A stretch of 64,000 nt of DNA from Vallitalea longa (GTDB taxonomy: Bacteria; Bacillota; Clostridia; Lachnospirales; Vallitaleaceae). The notes beneath the pieces were generated by a model. The model ran no database searches. It saw only the letters and a program-made list of their open reading frames with translations, and had not been told where the DNA came from. Of this stretch, positions 1-9,992 are shown in pieces. Positions within the stretch are counted from its first letter, which is position 1, and the number at the start of each line of letters is the position of its first letter. The DNA lies in assembly GCF_027923465.1 (NCBI RefSeq), contig NZ_BRLB01000011.1:1-64000 (forward strand), in the 5' to 3' direction. Both the position numbers and the translations under genes were made by a program.

Positions 1-158
1 TGCTCTGGCTTATATTTTATAGACTATCGTCTTTATCCATTAATTTACTAAGGAATTTCTTGGGTAAAACTTTTACTAAGTTTTTGGTTGTTTCACTGTT
101 CAGTTTTCAAGGTTCTTTGTTGTTGCTGTTGCTGTTGTTGTTTTCACCAGCGAAAAGA
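1..158 (-). other. Leader of a stable-RNA (probably rRNA) operon that continues beyond the left edge
   Basis: Read on the minus strand, a consensus promoter (159-187) is followed by eight ACA/GCA trinucleotides (118-141) and then AACCTTGAAAACTGAACAG (about 96-114). Sequences of the type CTTTGAAAACT are common in the leader and spacer regions of Firmicute rRNA operons. No coding frame with a ribosome site is present. I infer that a 16S gene or other stable RNA starts just outside the window; no mature rRNA sequence is visible here, so the assignment is indirect. Confidence 0.55.
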
Positions 159-187
159 ATTATATCATTTATAAAGCATAAAGTCAA
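159..187 (-). promoter_or_regulatory. Strong sigma-A promoter with UP-like A-tracts (stable RNA type)
   Basis: On the minus strand the -35 TTGACT (182-187) and the -10 TATAAT (159-164) are separated by exactly 17 bp. The stretch upstream of the -35 (about 200-230) has A-rich runs typical of UP elements. Transcription would run to the left, out of the window, away from the transporter gene. Confidence 0.75.
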
Positions 188-337
188 GGCTTTATTCGAC
201 ATTTTTTAAATCTTTTTTTGTTTACTAACCATAGATAGTATTAAAAATTACTGTATATAATAGGAAATTAAAATTCCAATAAATACTAAATATTATGTAA
301 TAATATAAGCTGATAAATAAAATTTTATACATTGAAA

Positions 338-368
338 CAAAAAAAATATCTAATCAGCTACTAGATAT
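338..368 (-). terminator. Rho-independent terminator of the uidA-transporter operon
   Basis: On the minus strand a 7-bp stem (ATATCTA, 362-368, with 346-352) and a 9-nt loop are followed by eight T residues (338-345). It lies about 130 bp past the transporter stop codon. Confidence 0.7.
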
Positions 369-496
369 ATAATTTCAATATATTATTTTGAAATATACTT
401 ATATATAAATGATACTTCAATATTCACATCCTATATAACTTTCACCCATAGATATACAAAATGATATCCTCACAACAAAATTAAGCATTTTTATAC

Positions 497-1921
497 TTAA
501 ACAGTATTTATTTTATCACTATTTTCTTCTCTTTCAGTATATGAATTTTCATCAAAATATTCATTTTGCTTAGTGTACGATAATATTTCCTTTTCATTAT
601 ACCTATTTATAGCTATTATCCCAGCAAACGAAAGTATTGTACCGAAAATTGCTATTACTCTTATACCCATATCATCCCCTATATCCTTCCCCAATAATAA
701 TAGTGAAGTAAATATAACCATAGCCAAGCTACCTCCTAACTTAGAAAAAAAGCCATTAACCGCACCGTACATTCCTGGTTTATCTTCTCCACTTTTATAT
801 TTATCGTAAGCTGCACAATCCGCAGTAATTGCAGAAGGTAAAATACCAAAAGTCGCTTGTGAATATGGAACTAATAATACTATCATACCTAATAAAATAT
901 ATACATTCATATTACCGATACCTAAAAAAGATATAACTATAAAAGTTAATGCAAATAGTAGGAATCCAAATTTCATGACAATCTTCTTTCCTATCTTCTT
1001 AGCCATCTTATTGATTAATGGATAACAAAGTAATGTTAACGCACCTATAATCAAGGTCAATGTACCTTGTACTCCTGCTTCTAAAACAGCAAGTACAGTA
1101 ATAAAATAGATAAGTCCTGTTTCAAACATATAAGTTGCTATAGAATATCCTGTATTTCCAATTAAATAACATATAAAATTCCTATTTTTCAAGACTTTTT
1201 TTAATGAAGGTATCAGTCTCTCATTAACTATTTTTATATCATTCGTTTCATATTTTTTTTCATTTATTAAATAAGCCGGAATACTTAAACACATCAATCC
1301 TATTATAGCTAATAATGCAAAGGCAAACTGCATACTGACCAATCTGTCTACCCCAAATATTTTAGAAATACCGTCCCATAAATTTGATGCTGAAGAAACA
1401 ATTATGAATCCCGCAAACCAAAAAGCACTGGAAAATGTACATAAATCAACTTTATCTTCACTAGTTTTTGCAATATGGACCAATAAAGAAAAATAGGGCA
1501 CACCATATAATGTTAAAAACAAAGCACATAAAAACAACCATATTGTCAACCATATAATATTTATAACACTTATCTCACCCGGAACTGGTACAAAGAAAAT
1601 TGCAACATAAGAAATTGCGAAGGGTATCGAAAATTTTCTTAAAAACGGTATACGTTTACCTCTTTTATTTTCACTTTTATCACTTAGATGTGCAATTAGT
1701 GGATCTGTAAAAGCATCAAATATTCTTCCAAGAGACATAACTACACCTAAAATAGTAATTCCCATAAAAAAAGATGTTTGAGGTATATGATATGGAATAC
1801 CCGCATCTTTTGGTGGAAAAAAGAAATAAACTAAAAATAGCATATGAATAACTGTTAATAGAGATATACCTAAGTTCCCACAAGCATAGGTTAATTTCTC
1901 TTTTAAAGATAATCTTTTCAT
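497..1921 (-). CDS. GPH-family sugar:cation symporter (MelB/UidB type)
   Basis: A 474-residue polytopic membrane protein with about 12 hydrophobic segments and the length of the glycoside-pentoside-hexuronide:cation symporter family. The family loop is clear after the second segment (GRIFDAFTDPLIAHLSD at about 65-81, then KRGKRIPFLR). It sits 37 bp downstream of the beta-glucuronidase gene on the same strand, so the two form an operon and the likely substrate is a glucuronide, as for E. coli UidB. Family membership is seen in the sequence; the substrate is inferred from the neighbour. Import would be driven by a sodium or proton gradient. Confidence 0.85.
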   Translation of the reverse strand: MKRLSLKEKLTYACGNLGISLLTVIHMLFLVYFFFPPKDAGIPYHIPQTSFFMGITILGVVMSLGRIFDAFTDPLIAHLSDKSENKRGKRIPFLRKFSIPFAISYVAIFFVPVPGEISVINIIWLTIWLFLCALFLTLYGVPYFSLLVHIAKTSEDKVDLCTFSSAFWFAGFIIVSSASNLWDGISKIFGVDRLVSMQFAFALLAIIGLMCLSIPAYLINEKKYETNDIKIVNERLIPSLKKVLKNRNFICYLIGNTGYSIATYMFETGLIYFITVLAVLEAGVQGTLTLIIGALTLLCYPLINKMAKKIGKKIVMKFGFLLFALTFIVISFLGIGNMNVYILLGMIVLLVPYSQATFGILPSAITADCAAYDKYKSGEDKPGMYGAVNGFFSKLGGSLAMVIFTSLLLLGKDIGDDMGIRVIAIFGTILSFAGIIAINRYNEKEILSYTKQNEYFDENSYTEREENSDKINTV

Positions 1922-1958
1922 CTAACCTCTCCCTTTTATTTATATAATAGTTAAAAAT

Positions 1959-3764
1959 CTATTTATATCCATAATTAGGTATATTATTCCATCTGTTTTT
2001 TAGTAAATACGCAGCTTTTTTTGGTTTTCTATTTCTGGTAAAAATACCTTTTTTATTTCCATTTACTCTTGTTATATCTTCATCTGTTGCAAAATCAGCA
2101 AAATTCCATACATGCTCACCAATAAAAAAATCCAACTCATCAAATATTTCATGATATACCTTCAGGAATTCTTCTTGATATTCTTCTGTCCACATTAATG
2201 AAGTTGTCGAAGTAAGCCCAAGAATCGTATCAGTCCCATATTCTGTCATCATAATAGGTTTATTATATAAATCCCACCACCATATCAATTCTCTTCTTAA
2301 CAATTCTTTAGTATAATCTAAATCTCCAGATGCAATATACCATCCATAATATCTATTCAAAGTTATTACATCAATCAAATTAGTAATTCTACTGTTAAAG
2401 GGAAGTGCTCCTTGATATTCTACAATTGTCACAGGTCTATATGGATCCAACTTCTTAGTCAACTCAACTATTGGTTTAAAATATTCATATGCTCCCTCAT
2501 CTTCAGAAGCTGGTTCATTAGCTATACTCCACATTACTACGCTAGGATGATTTTTATCTCTATTAATCAATTCTTCCATGACTTTTAAATGGTTCTTTTG
2601 ACAATCAACAACATCCCATGTATTAGGTAATTGAATCTTATCTCCATTATCCAGATTGATAATATCATCAGAAGAAATATGAATATTAAGATTAAGTCCT
2701 ACTGCAGGCGATTCATCTATGACCACAATACCTTCTTCATCAGCTAGCCTCATTATTTCTTCAGAATAAGGATAATGTGAAGTTCTAAATGAATTGGCTC
2801 CAATCCATTTCATAAGACTGAAATCTTTAATGTTAAAAACATCATTATATCCCCTACCGATGATATAATTATCCTCATGTTTACCAAATCCTTTAAAATA
2901 AAAAGGTTTGTTGTTAATTAAAAATTGATTTTCTTTTACTTTTATACTCCTTATGCCAAATCTCTCATCATATGTATCAATAATATTACCATGCTCATCT
3001 ATTAATTTAATTCTAAAGGTATACAAGTATCCTTCATTAGGTTCCCATAATGTTGGATTATCAATAGTAACTTCGCCTTTGTATCCACTAGCATTCGCTA
3101 CTATTTCATTATTGTCAATTATTTCTATGTCTATATTGCTGTCACTAGAGGTTTTTATAGAATAAGATACTATACCAGAATTGGCTAAAACTAATGTACT
3201 TATCTCTACATCTTCAATATACTGTTTTGGAGTTATGTATAATTTTACAGGTCTATGGATTCCACTATAATTAAAAAAGTCAAAGTAATACTTAAGTTTC
3301 TTGTATTTTTTAGATTTAAATTGTAACTGTCCTATAGGTATTGTTGTTAAATCTAAAATATTATTAACAGCAATGGTTATTCTATTTTCTTTATTGAAAT
3401 TAATTTCATCTGATATTTCTCCTTCAAAAGGTGTGTAACCACCAACGTGCTCTATAACCTTTTTACCATTTATCCAAACTATTGAGTTATGTGTAGCTGA
3501 TCCAATACGAATCACTATTCTTTTATCTTTCCATAAGTCAGGTATCATGAATTTTTTTTCATACCAGACAAATCCTATATGTTTATAATACTTTTTGTCT
3601 TCATAAATATCATTATAACTAGCAGGCACAGGCATAGGTACAGTATCAGTTAATTCTTGTTCATACCATTTTTCTGCTAATCCTTTACCATTACCCAATT
3701 TAAATCTCCAAATACCATTTAGTTCTTTCACTTGTCTTGTTAAAGTATCAATAGGATATAACAA
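1959..3764 (-). CDS. uidA: Beta-glucuronidase (GH2)
   Basis: A 601-residue GH2 enzyme, almost the length of E. coli GUS, to which it aligns end to end. It has an N-terminal sugar-binding domain (about 1-180), an immunoglobulin-like domain (180-275) and a TIM barrel (275-601). The acid/base is Glu417 in IANEP, the nucleophile Glu508 in MMTEYG, and NRYYGWY lies at 470-476. The Asn570-Lys-Lys572 motif followed by GIFTR matches the N-x-K signature that binds the uronate carboxylate. This separates it from beta-galactosidases. There is no signal peptide, so it is cytosolic and hydrolyses imported glucuronides. It is first in an operon with the GPH symporter and is divergent from an AraC regulator. 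Confidence 0.95.
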   Translation of the reverse strand: MLYPIDTLTRQVKELNGIWRFKLGNGKGLAEKWYEQELTDTVPMPVPASYNDIYEDKKYYKHIGFVWYEKKFMIPDLWKDKRIVIRIGSATHNSIVWINGKKVIEHVGGYTPFEGEISDEINFNKENRITIAVNNILDLTTIPIGQLQFKSKKYKKLKYYFDFFNYSGIHRPVKLYITPKQYIEDVEISTLVLANSGIVSYSIKTSSDSNIDIEIIDNNEIVANASGYKGEVTIDNPTLWEPNEGYLYTFRIKLIDEHGNIIDTYDERFGIRSIKVKENQFLINNKPFYFKGFGKHEDNYIIGRGYNDVFNIKDFSLMKWIGANSFRTSHYPYSEEIMRLADEEGIVVIDESPAVGLNLNIHISSDDIINLDNGDKIQLPNTWDVVDCQKNHLKVMEELINRDKNHPSVVMWSIANEPASEDEGAYEYFKPIVELTKKLDPYRPVTIVEYQGALPFNSRITNLIDVITLNRYYGWYIASGDLDYTKELLRRELIWWWDLYNKPIMMTEYGTDTILGLTSTTSLMWTEEYQEEFLKVYHEIFDELDFFIGEHVWNFADFATDEDITRVNGNKKGIFTRNRKPKKAAYLLKNRWNNIPNYGYK

Positions 3765-3948
3765 TAAACTCCCCCCTTAATAGTTACTGAATATAGATAA
3801 TTGAACAAATCCTTAAATTGTATTATAATTAATATGTTATAAGTTATTATACATTACATGAAAGCAAAAATCCTTTAACATTATTACTTATTATAGTACA
3901 TTCTTGAATAACTTTAATTTAATATAATTATAAGGATTGTGATTATAA

Positions 3949-5163
3949 TTGAAGTATGAAGATATATATTATTTATGCGATATAATACATACTTTTGTAG
4001 GTATTAATATAATGTTCTATGATAGCAACAGAACATTTATTTTTGAATTAAATAATATTGAACCAAAATTGAATAATATTGCTTTTATTACTAGAAATAT
4101 AGATGATATATTTGATTCTCTGAAGAATAAGCCTGAAAATCAAATCTATATTCTTAGTGATGAATTAGGTATACATTATATGTCTACATTAATAAGATAT
4201 GGAGGATTAATCATTATAGGTCCGTATTTATCTCATAGAATAATAAACCATACCAGTAGTATTAATAATAACCTACTAAAAAATATTAGCAATTATACCA
4301 AGTCCTTTATAGATTTAATTCCTATCCTTAATCGTAAAAAATTGCTAAAAGTATGCGATTTCGTTAATTCAATAAAATTTTCAACTATAAAAAGCAGCAA
4401 TATACATACTAATTTTACTACTACCAATTATTTACCTAGAATACTTAATCGCTCTATAGAAACCACTCAAAATATAAACAATATCATTAATATGAGATAT
4501 AATCTAGAAAACGAAATTCTTCATCTAATTAGTTATGGAAAATTTGAAGACGTAAAAAAAATCTATATAAATCATAGAGATGTTATGACCCTAGACGATA
4601 GAATCCCTGATGATCCTATAAGATGCGCTAAAAACTACTTAATCATTGATAATACAACATTCAGGAAAGCTATTGAACAAGCTGGAGTTCCCCCTATATA
4701 TATACATAATATTTCAGAACAATATGCACTTAGAATAGAAAAAATAACATCAATTGAAGAATACTATGAATTACTTTTCATTATGATAAAGGACTATTGT
4801 GAAATAGTTGATAGTTACTCTACAAGAAACTATAGTCCGATAATCAGACAAACTATTGCTTTTATCATATCTAATATAAATGAAAAATTATCTACTAAGT
4901 ATATTGCAGATGAATTACATATAAATTCTACCTATCTATCTAGACAATTCAAAACTGAAACAGGTGAAACACTGATCCGTTATATTCATAACATTAAAAT
5001 TAATGAATCCAAATACTACTTAATACAAGGTAAATACACCATTACACAAATAGCTTTATTGTTAGGATTCAATGATTCAAATTATTTTACGAGAATTTTC
5101 AAAAAGATGACAAATACCACACCCTACCAATTTATAAAGTCTAATGACATTTATGGAAAATAA
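3949..5163 (+). CDS. AraC-family transcriptional regulator (likely of the glucuronide operon)
   Basis: A 404-residue protein starting at TTG (3949) behind TAAGGA. The last 100 residues hold the two helix-turn-helix units of the AraC/XylS family: IADELHINSTYLSRQF, then ITQIALLLGFNDSNYFTRIF. The first 300 residues are a sensor region I cannot place in a named domain; it contains a GGLIIIGPYL segment as in other clostridial AraC sugar regulators. It is transcribed away from uidA across a 184-bp shared promoter region, the usual layout for a local activator. No phosphoacceptor domain is present. The ligand is not evident. Confidence 0.85.
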   Translation: MKYEDIYYLCDIIHTFVGINIMFYDSNRTFIFELNNIEPKLNNIAFITRNIDDIFDSLKNKPENQIYILSDELGIHYMSTLIRYGGLIIIGPYLSHRIINHTSSINNNLLKNISNYTKSFIDLIPILNRKKLLKVCDFVNSIKFSTIKSSNIHTNFTTTNYLPRILNRSIETTQNINNIINMRYNLENEILHLISYGKFEDVKKIYINHRDVMTLDDRIPDDPIRCAKNYLIIDNTTFRKAIEQAGVPPIYIHNISEQYALRIEKITSIEEYYELLFIMIKDYCEIVDSYSTRNYSPIIRQTIAFIISNINEKLSTKYIADELHINSTYLSRQFKTETGETLIRYIHNIKINESKYYLIQGKYTITQIALLLGFNDSNYFTRIFKKMTNTTPYQFIKSNDIYGK

Positions 5164-5242
5164 TAGAATTTTGGCTCATTTCCAAAAATTCCATATTGAG
5201 ATTGATTAATACATTTGTTAGACTTGTTGTAGAGGTGATTAG

Positions 5243-6049
5243 ATGAAAAAATTAATGCTTATAATAATATCTTTATTTTTGGTTTTCAATCTAACCAATC
5301 AGACTTTTGCTTCCAATGTTATACCTATTTATGTTAATGGCAAGGTCTTAACCCCTGATGTAAATCCCTACATTCAAAATCAACGTACATTTGTACCTAT
5401 TAGGTTTATTGGTGAAGCTCTAAATGCTAAATCCATCAGTTGGGATTCTACAAATAAAACTGCAACACTAAAATTTGATCAAAAAATTATTAAACTCCCT
5501 GTAGGAAAACAATATGTAACTGTAAATGGAAAGCAATATAAAATTGATGCACCTATTAATTTGATTTCTGGACGAACTTTTGTACCTGTAAGATTTATCT
5601 CAGAAACATTAGGCTATAAAGTAAGTTGGACTAATAGTTCAGTGTATATAAGCAATAATGGGTATACCCCTTCTGCTAAATATACATCAGAAGATTTATA
5701 TTGGTTATCTAGAATCGTAGAAGCAGAAGCAGTTGGAGAACCATATTCTGGTAAATTAGCGGTAGCCAATGTAATTATCAACAGGAAAAAGAGTTCCGAG
5801 TACCCAAATACTATAAAATCCGTAATATTTGATAAAAAATATGGTATTCAATTTTCACCAGTAGCTGATGGTAATATATATAATAAACCTACACAGGAAA
5901 GTATTAATGCAGCAATATCAGCACTAAATGGTAATAATAATATCTCAGGTGCATTATATTTTCTTAATCCTGATAAATCTAGTAATTTCTGGATTATGAA
6001 TAATAGGAAATTTATAACTAAAATCAATAATCATTATTTCTATGCTTAA
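5243..6049 (+). CDS. Secreted SleB/CwlJ-type cell wall hydrolase with copper-amine-oxidase-like N-terminal domain
   Basis: A 268-residue protein with a signal peptide (residues 1-24, MKKLMLIIISLFLVFN core). Two repeats of the Cu_amine_oxidN1 type follow (RTFVPIRFIGEAL near 50 and RTFVPVRFISETLGYKV near 113). This module is often found in clostridial envelope proteins and is not an enzyme. The C-terminal half (from about 148) is a Hydrolase_2 domain, with LSRIVEAEAVGEPYSGKLAV and VIINRKKSSEYPNTI, as in SleB and CwlJ, which cut spore-cortex peptidoglycan. The catalytic Glu candidates are in VEAEA. It is probably a single-gene unit ending at the hairpin near 6081-6141. The exact role (germination or vegetative wall turnover) is not shown. 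Confidence 0.85.
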   Translation: MKKLMLIIISLFLVFNLTNQTFASNVIPIYVNGKVLTPDVNPYIQNQRTFVPIRFIGEALNAKSISWDSTNKTATLKFDQKIIKLPVGKQYVTVNGKQYKIDAPINLISGRTFVPVRFISETLGYKVSWTNSSVYISNNGYTPSAKYTSEDLYWLSRIVEAEAVGEPYSGKLAVANVIINRKKSSEYPNTIKSVIFDKKYGIQFSPVADGNIYNKPTQESINAAISALNGNNNISGALYFLNPDKSSNFWIMNNRKFITKINNHYFYA

Positions 6050-6080
6050 TAAATTGTTTTATTTGCAAAAGTAATATAAA

Positions 6081-6141
6081 ATACCCTATAAGTTAATTTT
6101 TATATGTAGGATTAAGTGCATATAAAATTCTTATAGGGTAT
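6081..6141. terminator. Long hairpin between convergent genes
   Basis: A 12-bp perfect stem (ATACCCTATAAG, 6081-6092, with 6130-6141) encloses a second stem (TTTATATG with CATATAAA). It sits between the convergent hydrolase and TVP38-like genes and could end transcripts from both sides, although the T-tracts are weak. Confidence 0.65.
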
Positions 6142-6159
6142 TATAATATTATTTAATTA

Positions 6160-6804
6160 TTATGCAGCTTTTACTGGTAATTTTTTATTTTTGGCCTGTT
6201 CCTTTTTTTCAAACTTTTTTTCACATATTTTAATAATTTTCTTTCCAATTAATGATATGGCTAATGTTGCTGAAATCAAAATAATAGACTTTAATGGCTG
6301 TTCTACAAACGCTCTTACATTGAATCCTATAAAACTTAACGAGAATATCATTAATAATTTGCCTAAAACCAATCCACTAATATATTCTCTATTCTTAATA
6401 CCTGCTAAAGCTGCCAAACCACATACAACTATAGATGGAGTAAATGGAAACGTATGGAGAAAAAATACAGGAGTAAACCCCTTCTCCTTTATCCATCTAA
6501 AAATATTAAATATTTTTTCATTATGAGCAATCTTTTGCTGGAATCTTTTCTGTCCAAATCTTTTTATTACTAAAAATACAATTATCGACCCAATACAGGA
6601 ACCTAACCAAGAATACATATAACCAGTCCAAAAGCCAAAAGCCGTAACATTAATTGTAACAAATAATATTAAAGGTAATGGTGGGAAAAAAGCTTCAATC
6701 ATTGCTAATCCAACACCGGCAAATATTCCTATCTCTCTTATTTGGTCAAGCATATTTGTCCAATAGCCAAGTGTCATTAATTCTTTTAACCAATCTATCA
6801 TCAT
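6160..6804 (-). CDS. TVP38/TMEM64 (DedA-like) membrane protein
   Basis: A 214-residue protein with about five hydrophobic segments. It has the SNARE-associated/TVP38 pattern: EAFFPPLPLILFV (about 38-50), a short glycine-rich segment (GSCIGSIIVFLVIKRFG) and FFLHTFPFTPSIVVCGLAAL (about 114-133). Relatives are implicated in lipid transport across membranes; the function here is unknown. The C-terminus is strongly basic (KKFEKKEQAKNKK). AAAGGATGTGGG precedes the paired ATG codons. It is monocistronic by spacing. Confidence 0.8.
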   Translation of the reverse strand: MMIDWLKELMTLGYWTNMLDQIREIGIFAGVGLAMIEAFFPPLPLILFVTINVTAFGFWTGYMYSWLGSCIGSIIVFLVIKRFGQKRFQQKIAHNEKIFNIFRWIKEKGFTPVFFLHTFPFTPSIVVCGLAALAGIKNREYISGLVLGKLLMIFSLSFIGFNVRAFVEQPLKSIILISATLAISLIGKKIIKICEKKFEKKEQAKNKKLPVKAA

Positions 6805-7055
6805 CCCACATCCTTTCTTCTATAAATAAATCACAGTATTATTATATCCAACATATCTAGTATAATTAATGAATATTAAAATCTTATTAAAATATATTAA
6901 AAAACATCTTAAATTATTAATATTGTTATTTTTTATATTTAGAAAAGTACCTATATCACATTATTCCTACAATAAAATATTTATGCAAAAAAATCATTTG
7001 ATATATGTAAATATTTATCTTGCATATACTTGAAACCACAGTTTTAATGCAAACA

Positions 7056-7094
7056 TCAAAAAGAGATACTACTAGTGTATAATAGATATCTCTC
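7056..7094 (-). terminator. Terminator of the LiaF-like gene
   Basis: On the minus strand AGAGATA (7087-7093) pairs with TATCTCT (7062-7068), with an inner CTA/TAG pairing, and is followed by a T run (7057-7062). It begins 9 bp past the stop codon. Confidence 0.65.
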
Positions 7095-7102
7095 TTAATA
7101 AA

Positions 7103-7774
7103 TCAGTAATTAACGTCTAAACCGCCAAACATGATGACACATTTTATTACCAATACTTTATTAGTATCGATATCTCTTTTTGTCTCGTTTTCCCAACCTC
7201 CAAATAGAGGAAGACCTTTTATCTCTACCTTCCAATCATTAGGAACTTTTATATCAATGCCACCAAACGCCACAAAAGTATCAATTATCACTGGTTTTGA
7301 CTCAGATATATTTGCATGTGTCAGATCAATATCAATTCCACCAAATGCTGTTACTAGATTACCTCCCTGGAAATTCCTTGAATCATTTACTATATCATAA
7401 CCTGAAAACAAACATATAGAGTCTAATGAATCTAAAGATGATATTTTTTTCCTACTACCTTTTTTTTTAGGAATTATAAAATATAATCCAACTATTATTA
7501 CTATAGCAGGGAATATAAATTCGCCGATTGGTACATCTTCCAATATTTCCAACTCTAGTTCTTTTAATTGAAAAACAACACCCACAATTATTAAAATTGT
7601 CGCCAATGTTTTAGAACCATATTTATCAAATAAGTTAACTAATCCAATAGCAATTATAATAATAGGCCAATATGTACTAAATATATTGTCACTCTCAATA
7701 ATATCCAGTCTACCTAATAAGATAATAATCCCAATAGCAATTATTAATATACCTAGCAGATTTCTTCTTTTCAT
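7103..7774 (-). CDS. LiaF-like membrane protein (cell-wall-stress response family)
   Basis: A 223-residue protein. The first 100 residues form four hydrophobic segments of the LiaI/LiaF transmembrane type (LLGILIIAIGIIILLGRL, then YWPIIIIAIGLVNLF). The C-terminal half is the beta-helical 'cell wall-active antibiotics response' domain with repeated FGGIDI/FGGLDV units (about 143, 170 and 216). In Bacillus LiaF inhibits the LiaRS envelope-stress system. No liaRS pair is adjacent here, so a regulatory role is only inferred. GAGGAAAATTG precedes the ATG. Confidence 0.8.
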   Translation of the reverse strand: MKRRNLLGILIIAIGIIILLGRLDIIESDNIFSTYWPIIIIAIGLVNLFDKYGSKTLATILIIVGVVFQLKELELEILEDVPIGEFIFPAIVIIVGLYFIIPKKKGSRKKISSLDSLDSICLFSGYDIVNDSRNFQGGNLVTAFGGIDIDLTHANISESKPVIIDTFVAFGGIDIKVPNDWKVEIKGLPLFGGWENETKRDIDTNKVLVIKCVIMFGGLDVNY

Positions 7775-8050
7775 ACAATTTTCCTCCTAAACTTCAACTT
7801 ATATTCAAATTATTTAAATATTAATTCATTTTGCCAACAAATCTATTAGATGTAAAAATAAACTATATCTAAATTATATGTTAATACTTTTGAATATATT
7901 TTAACATATACTTATTAGTAATAAAAGAATAAATTGGTTAAAATAGAGATATATGAAATTTTGCTTGATTTTTTCATAATTAACAACTATAATGATTTAG
8001 TTATACAAGATAGAAAAGCACACAAATAAAGTTAAGGATGAGATAATATA

Positions 8051-9691
8051 ATGAATTTTAACGAACTGAATATATCTGATAATATTTTGAAAGCTATATC
8101 TGATATGGGATTTGAAGAAACAACTGAAATACAAGAAAAATCAATTCCAGAAATATTATCAGGTAATGATATTATTGGACAATCCCAAACAGGCACAGGT
8201 AAGACAGCTGCCTTTGCAATTCCAATTTTAGAAAAAATAGACCAATCTATTAAGAAACCTCAAGTTTTAGTTCTTTGCCCTACAAGAGAATTAGCTGTTC
8301 AAGTATGTAATGAATTTAAAAAATTAACAAAATACATGAATATCAAATCATTTCCTGTTTACGGTGGCGAACCAATCTACAGACAAATTTCTGTTTTAAA
8401 AAAAGGTGTTCAAATAATTATTGGTACTCCCGGAAGATTAATGGATCATATGAACAGAAAAACTATCAAGCTTGATCATGTTAATTCAATTATTCTTGAT
8501 GAAGCAGATGAAATGCTTAATATGGGATTTAGGGAAGATATTGAAACCATACTAAGTAAAATACCTAGTGAACATTTACAAACTATATTATTTTCAGCTA
8601 CTATGCCAAAAAGCATATTAGACATTACCCATAATTATCAAAAGAACCCTAAATTAATAAAAATCACTAGAAAAGAGCTTACAACAGATACTATAGACCA
8701 AAGATACTATCATGTTCTAGAACACCATAAATTAGAAGTACTTAGAAGATTAATCGATGTATATCATCCAAAATTATCATTAATTTTCTGTAATACCAAA
8801 AAAAGAGTTGATGAAGTTACAGAACTTCTACAAGACGCTGGTTATGCTTGTGATAAAATACATGGTGATATGAATCAAGTAGTTAGACTTAATGTACTTA
8901 ATAAGTTTAATAAAGGTATAATCAATATACTTGTTGCTACTGATGTCGCTGCAAGAGGGCTTGATATTAAAAATGTTGAAGCAGTAGTTAATTACGATGT
9001 TCCTGATAATGAAGAATATTATGTCCATAGAATCGGTCGTACAGGTAGAGCTGGTAAAAAAGGTAGTTCTTACACATTAGTTTCCAAAAGTGAAACTAGA
9101 AGAATATCTAATATTATTAAATATATTAAGAAAGATATTCCTAGAAAAAAAATACCATCAATCAATAAAGTTAATGCAGTAAAAGTAGATAATTATATGG
9201 AAACATTAGCCAATATTATTGATAATGCTACTGATCTAAATAATTATGAAAGTATAATTAATAAACTTAATGAAAAAGGTTATACTTCTGATAAAATCGC
9301 AGCTGCATTATTGATGTCTAATCTTGAATTAAAAGAAGACAATGATACTAATCTTTCATATGAAGTAAATAGAAGACAGTCATATAATAATAATTCAAGA
9401 AATGATAAAACAAAACGTTACGGTGGTAAACGAGAAAAAGGAATGGCTAGATTATACGTTAATATAGGTAAAAACCATAAAATAGGTGTAAGAGATATTG
9501 TCGGCGCAATTGCAGGTGAGACTAAAATAAAAGGTTCATCTATAGGTTCAATCGACATGTATGATAAATATACATTTGTTGAGATACCAGAAAAATATGC
9601 TAACCAAGTTATTGATAAAATGAATCAATCTAGAATTCGCGGTAAAAATGTAACAATGGAATTAGCAAATACCAAAAAAAGAAGAAGATAA
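8051..9691 (+). CDS. DEAD-box RNA helicase with DbpA-type RNA-binding domain
   Basis: A 546-residue helicase with motif I GTGKT (48-52), Ia PTREL (78-82), Ib TPGR (126-129), II DEAD (150-153), III SAT and VI HRIGRTGRAG. The C-terminal domain (about 463-540, ARLYVNIGKNHKIGVRDIVG) is the DbpA/CsdA RNA-binding domain, found in DbpA/YxiN and CsdA/DeaD-type helicases that act on ribosomal RNA. The likely role is ribosome assembly or cold-related RNA remodelling. It is a single-gene unit ending in a strong terminator. Confidence 0.93.
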   Translation: MNFNELNISDNILKAISDMGFEETTEIQEKSIPEILSGNDIIGQSQTGTGKTAAFAIPILEKIDQSIKKPQVLVLCPTRELAVQVCNEFKKLTKYMNIKSFPVYGGEPIYRQISVLKKGVQIIIGTPGRLMDHMNRKTIKLDHVNSIILDEADEMLNMGFREDIETILSKIPSEHLQTILFSATMPKSILDITHNYQKNPKLIKITRKELTTDTIDQRYYHVLEHHKLEVLRRLIDVYHPKLSLIFCNTKKRVDEVTELLQDAGYACDKIHGDMNQVVRLNVLNKFNKGIINILVATDVAARGLDIKNVEAVVNYDVPDNEEYYVHRIGRTGRAGKKGSSYTLVSKSETRRISNIIKYIKKDIPRKKIPSINKVNAVKVDNYMETLANIIDNATDLNNYESIINKLNEKGYTSDKIAAALLMSNLELKEDNDTNLSYEVNRRQSYNNNSRNDKTKRYGGKREKGMARLYVNIGKNHKIGVRDIVGAIAGETKIKGSSIGSIDMYDKYTFVEIPEKYANQVIDKMNQSRIRGKNVTMELANTKKRRR

Positions 9692-9708
9692 TACTATATT
9701 GACGATTT

Positions 9709-9765
9709 CAGACCTCTGTTTAAGCAACATATGATATATTGTTTAAACAGAGGTCTGCCTATATT
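9709..9765 (+). terminator. Terminator of the helicase gene
   Basis: An inverted repeat of 19 positions with one mismatch (CAGACCTCTGTTTAAGCAA, 9709-9727, with 9739-9757) and an 11-nt loop, followed by an AT-rich tract containing TTTT. It lies 17 bp past the stop. Confidence 0.8.
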
Positions 9766-9905
9766 TTATGGTATCAATAGTTATAGTTAATTTTTTTCTT
9801 ATAAAACCTCGCTAGAAGTATAAATAGCCATATTAAGTGAGTACAAAATGAAATTATAATATTAGATAAACATAGGCTTTTTATTAATTTTGTGATCAAA
9901 TATGA
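9766..9905. other. Intergenic stretch left of the IS, nothing recognised
   Basis: About 140 bp of AT-rich sequence between the helicase terminator and the IS. I see no gene, strong promoter or repeat in it. Before the IS arrived it would have been joined to the 3' flank of gapN. Confidence 0.5.
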
Positions 9906-9913
9906 TGGAAACA
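9906..9913. repeat. Target-site duplication, left copy
   Basis: TGGAAACA lies directly outside the left end of the IS and is repeated exactly at 11534-11541. Eight bp is the usual duplication length for IS256-family elements. Confidence 0.85.
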
Positions 9914-9992
9914 GAGAATGTCCTAGAAAGTGTGTAAAATATCTCCGACCTGGCTAAAATCTAAATAAAAATGCTAGGAAGGAGATTTTATT

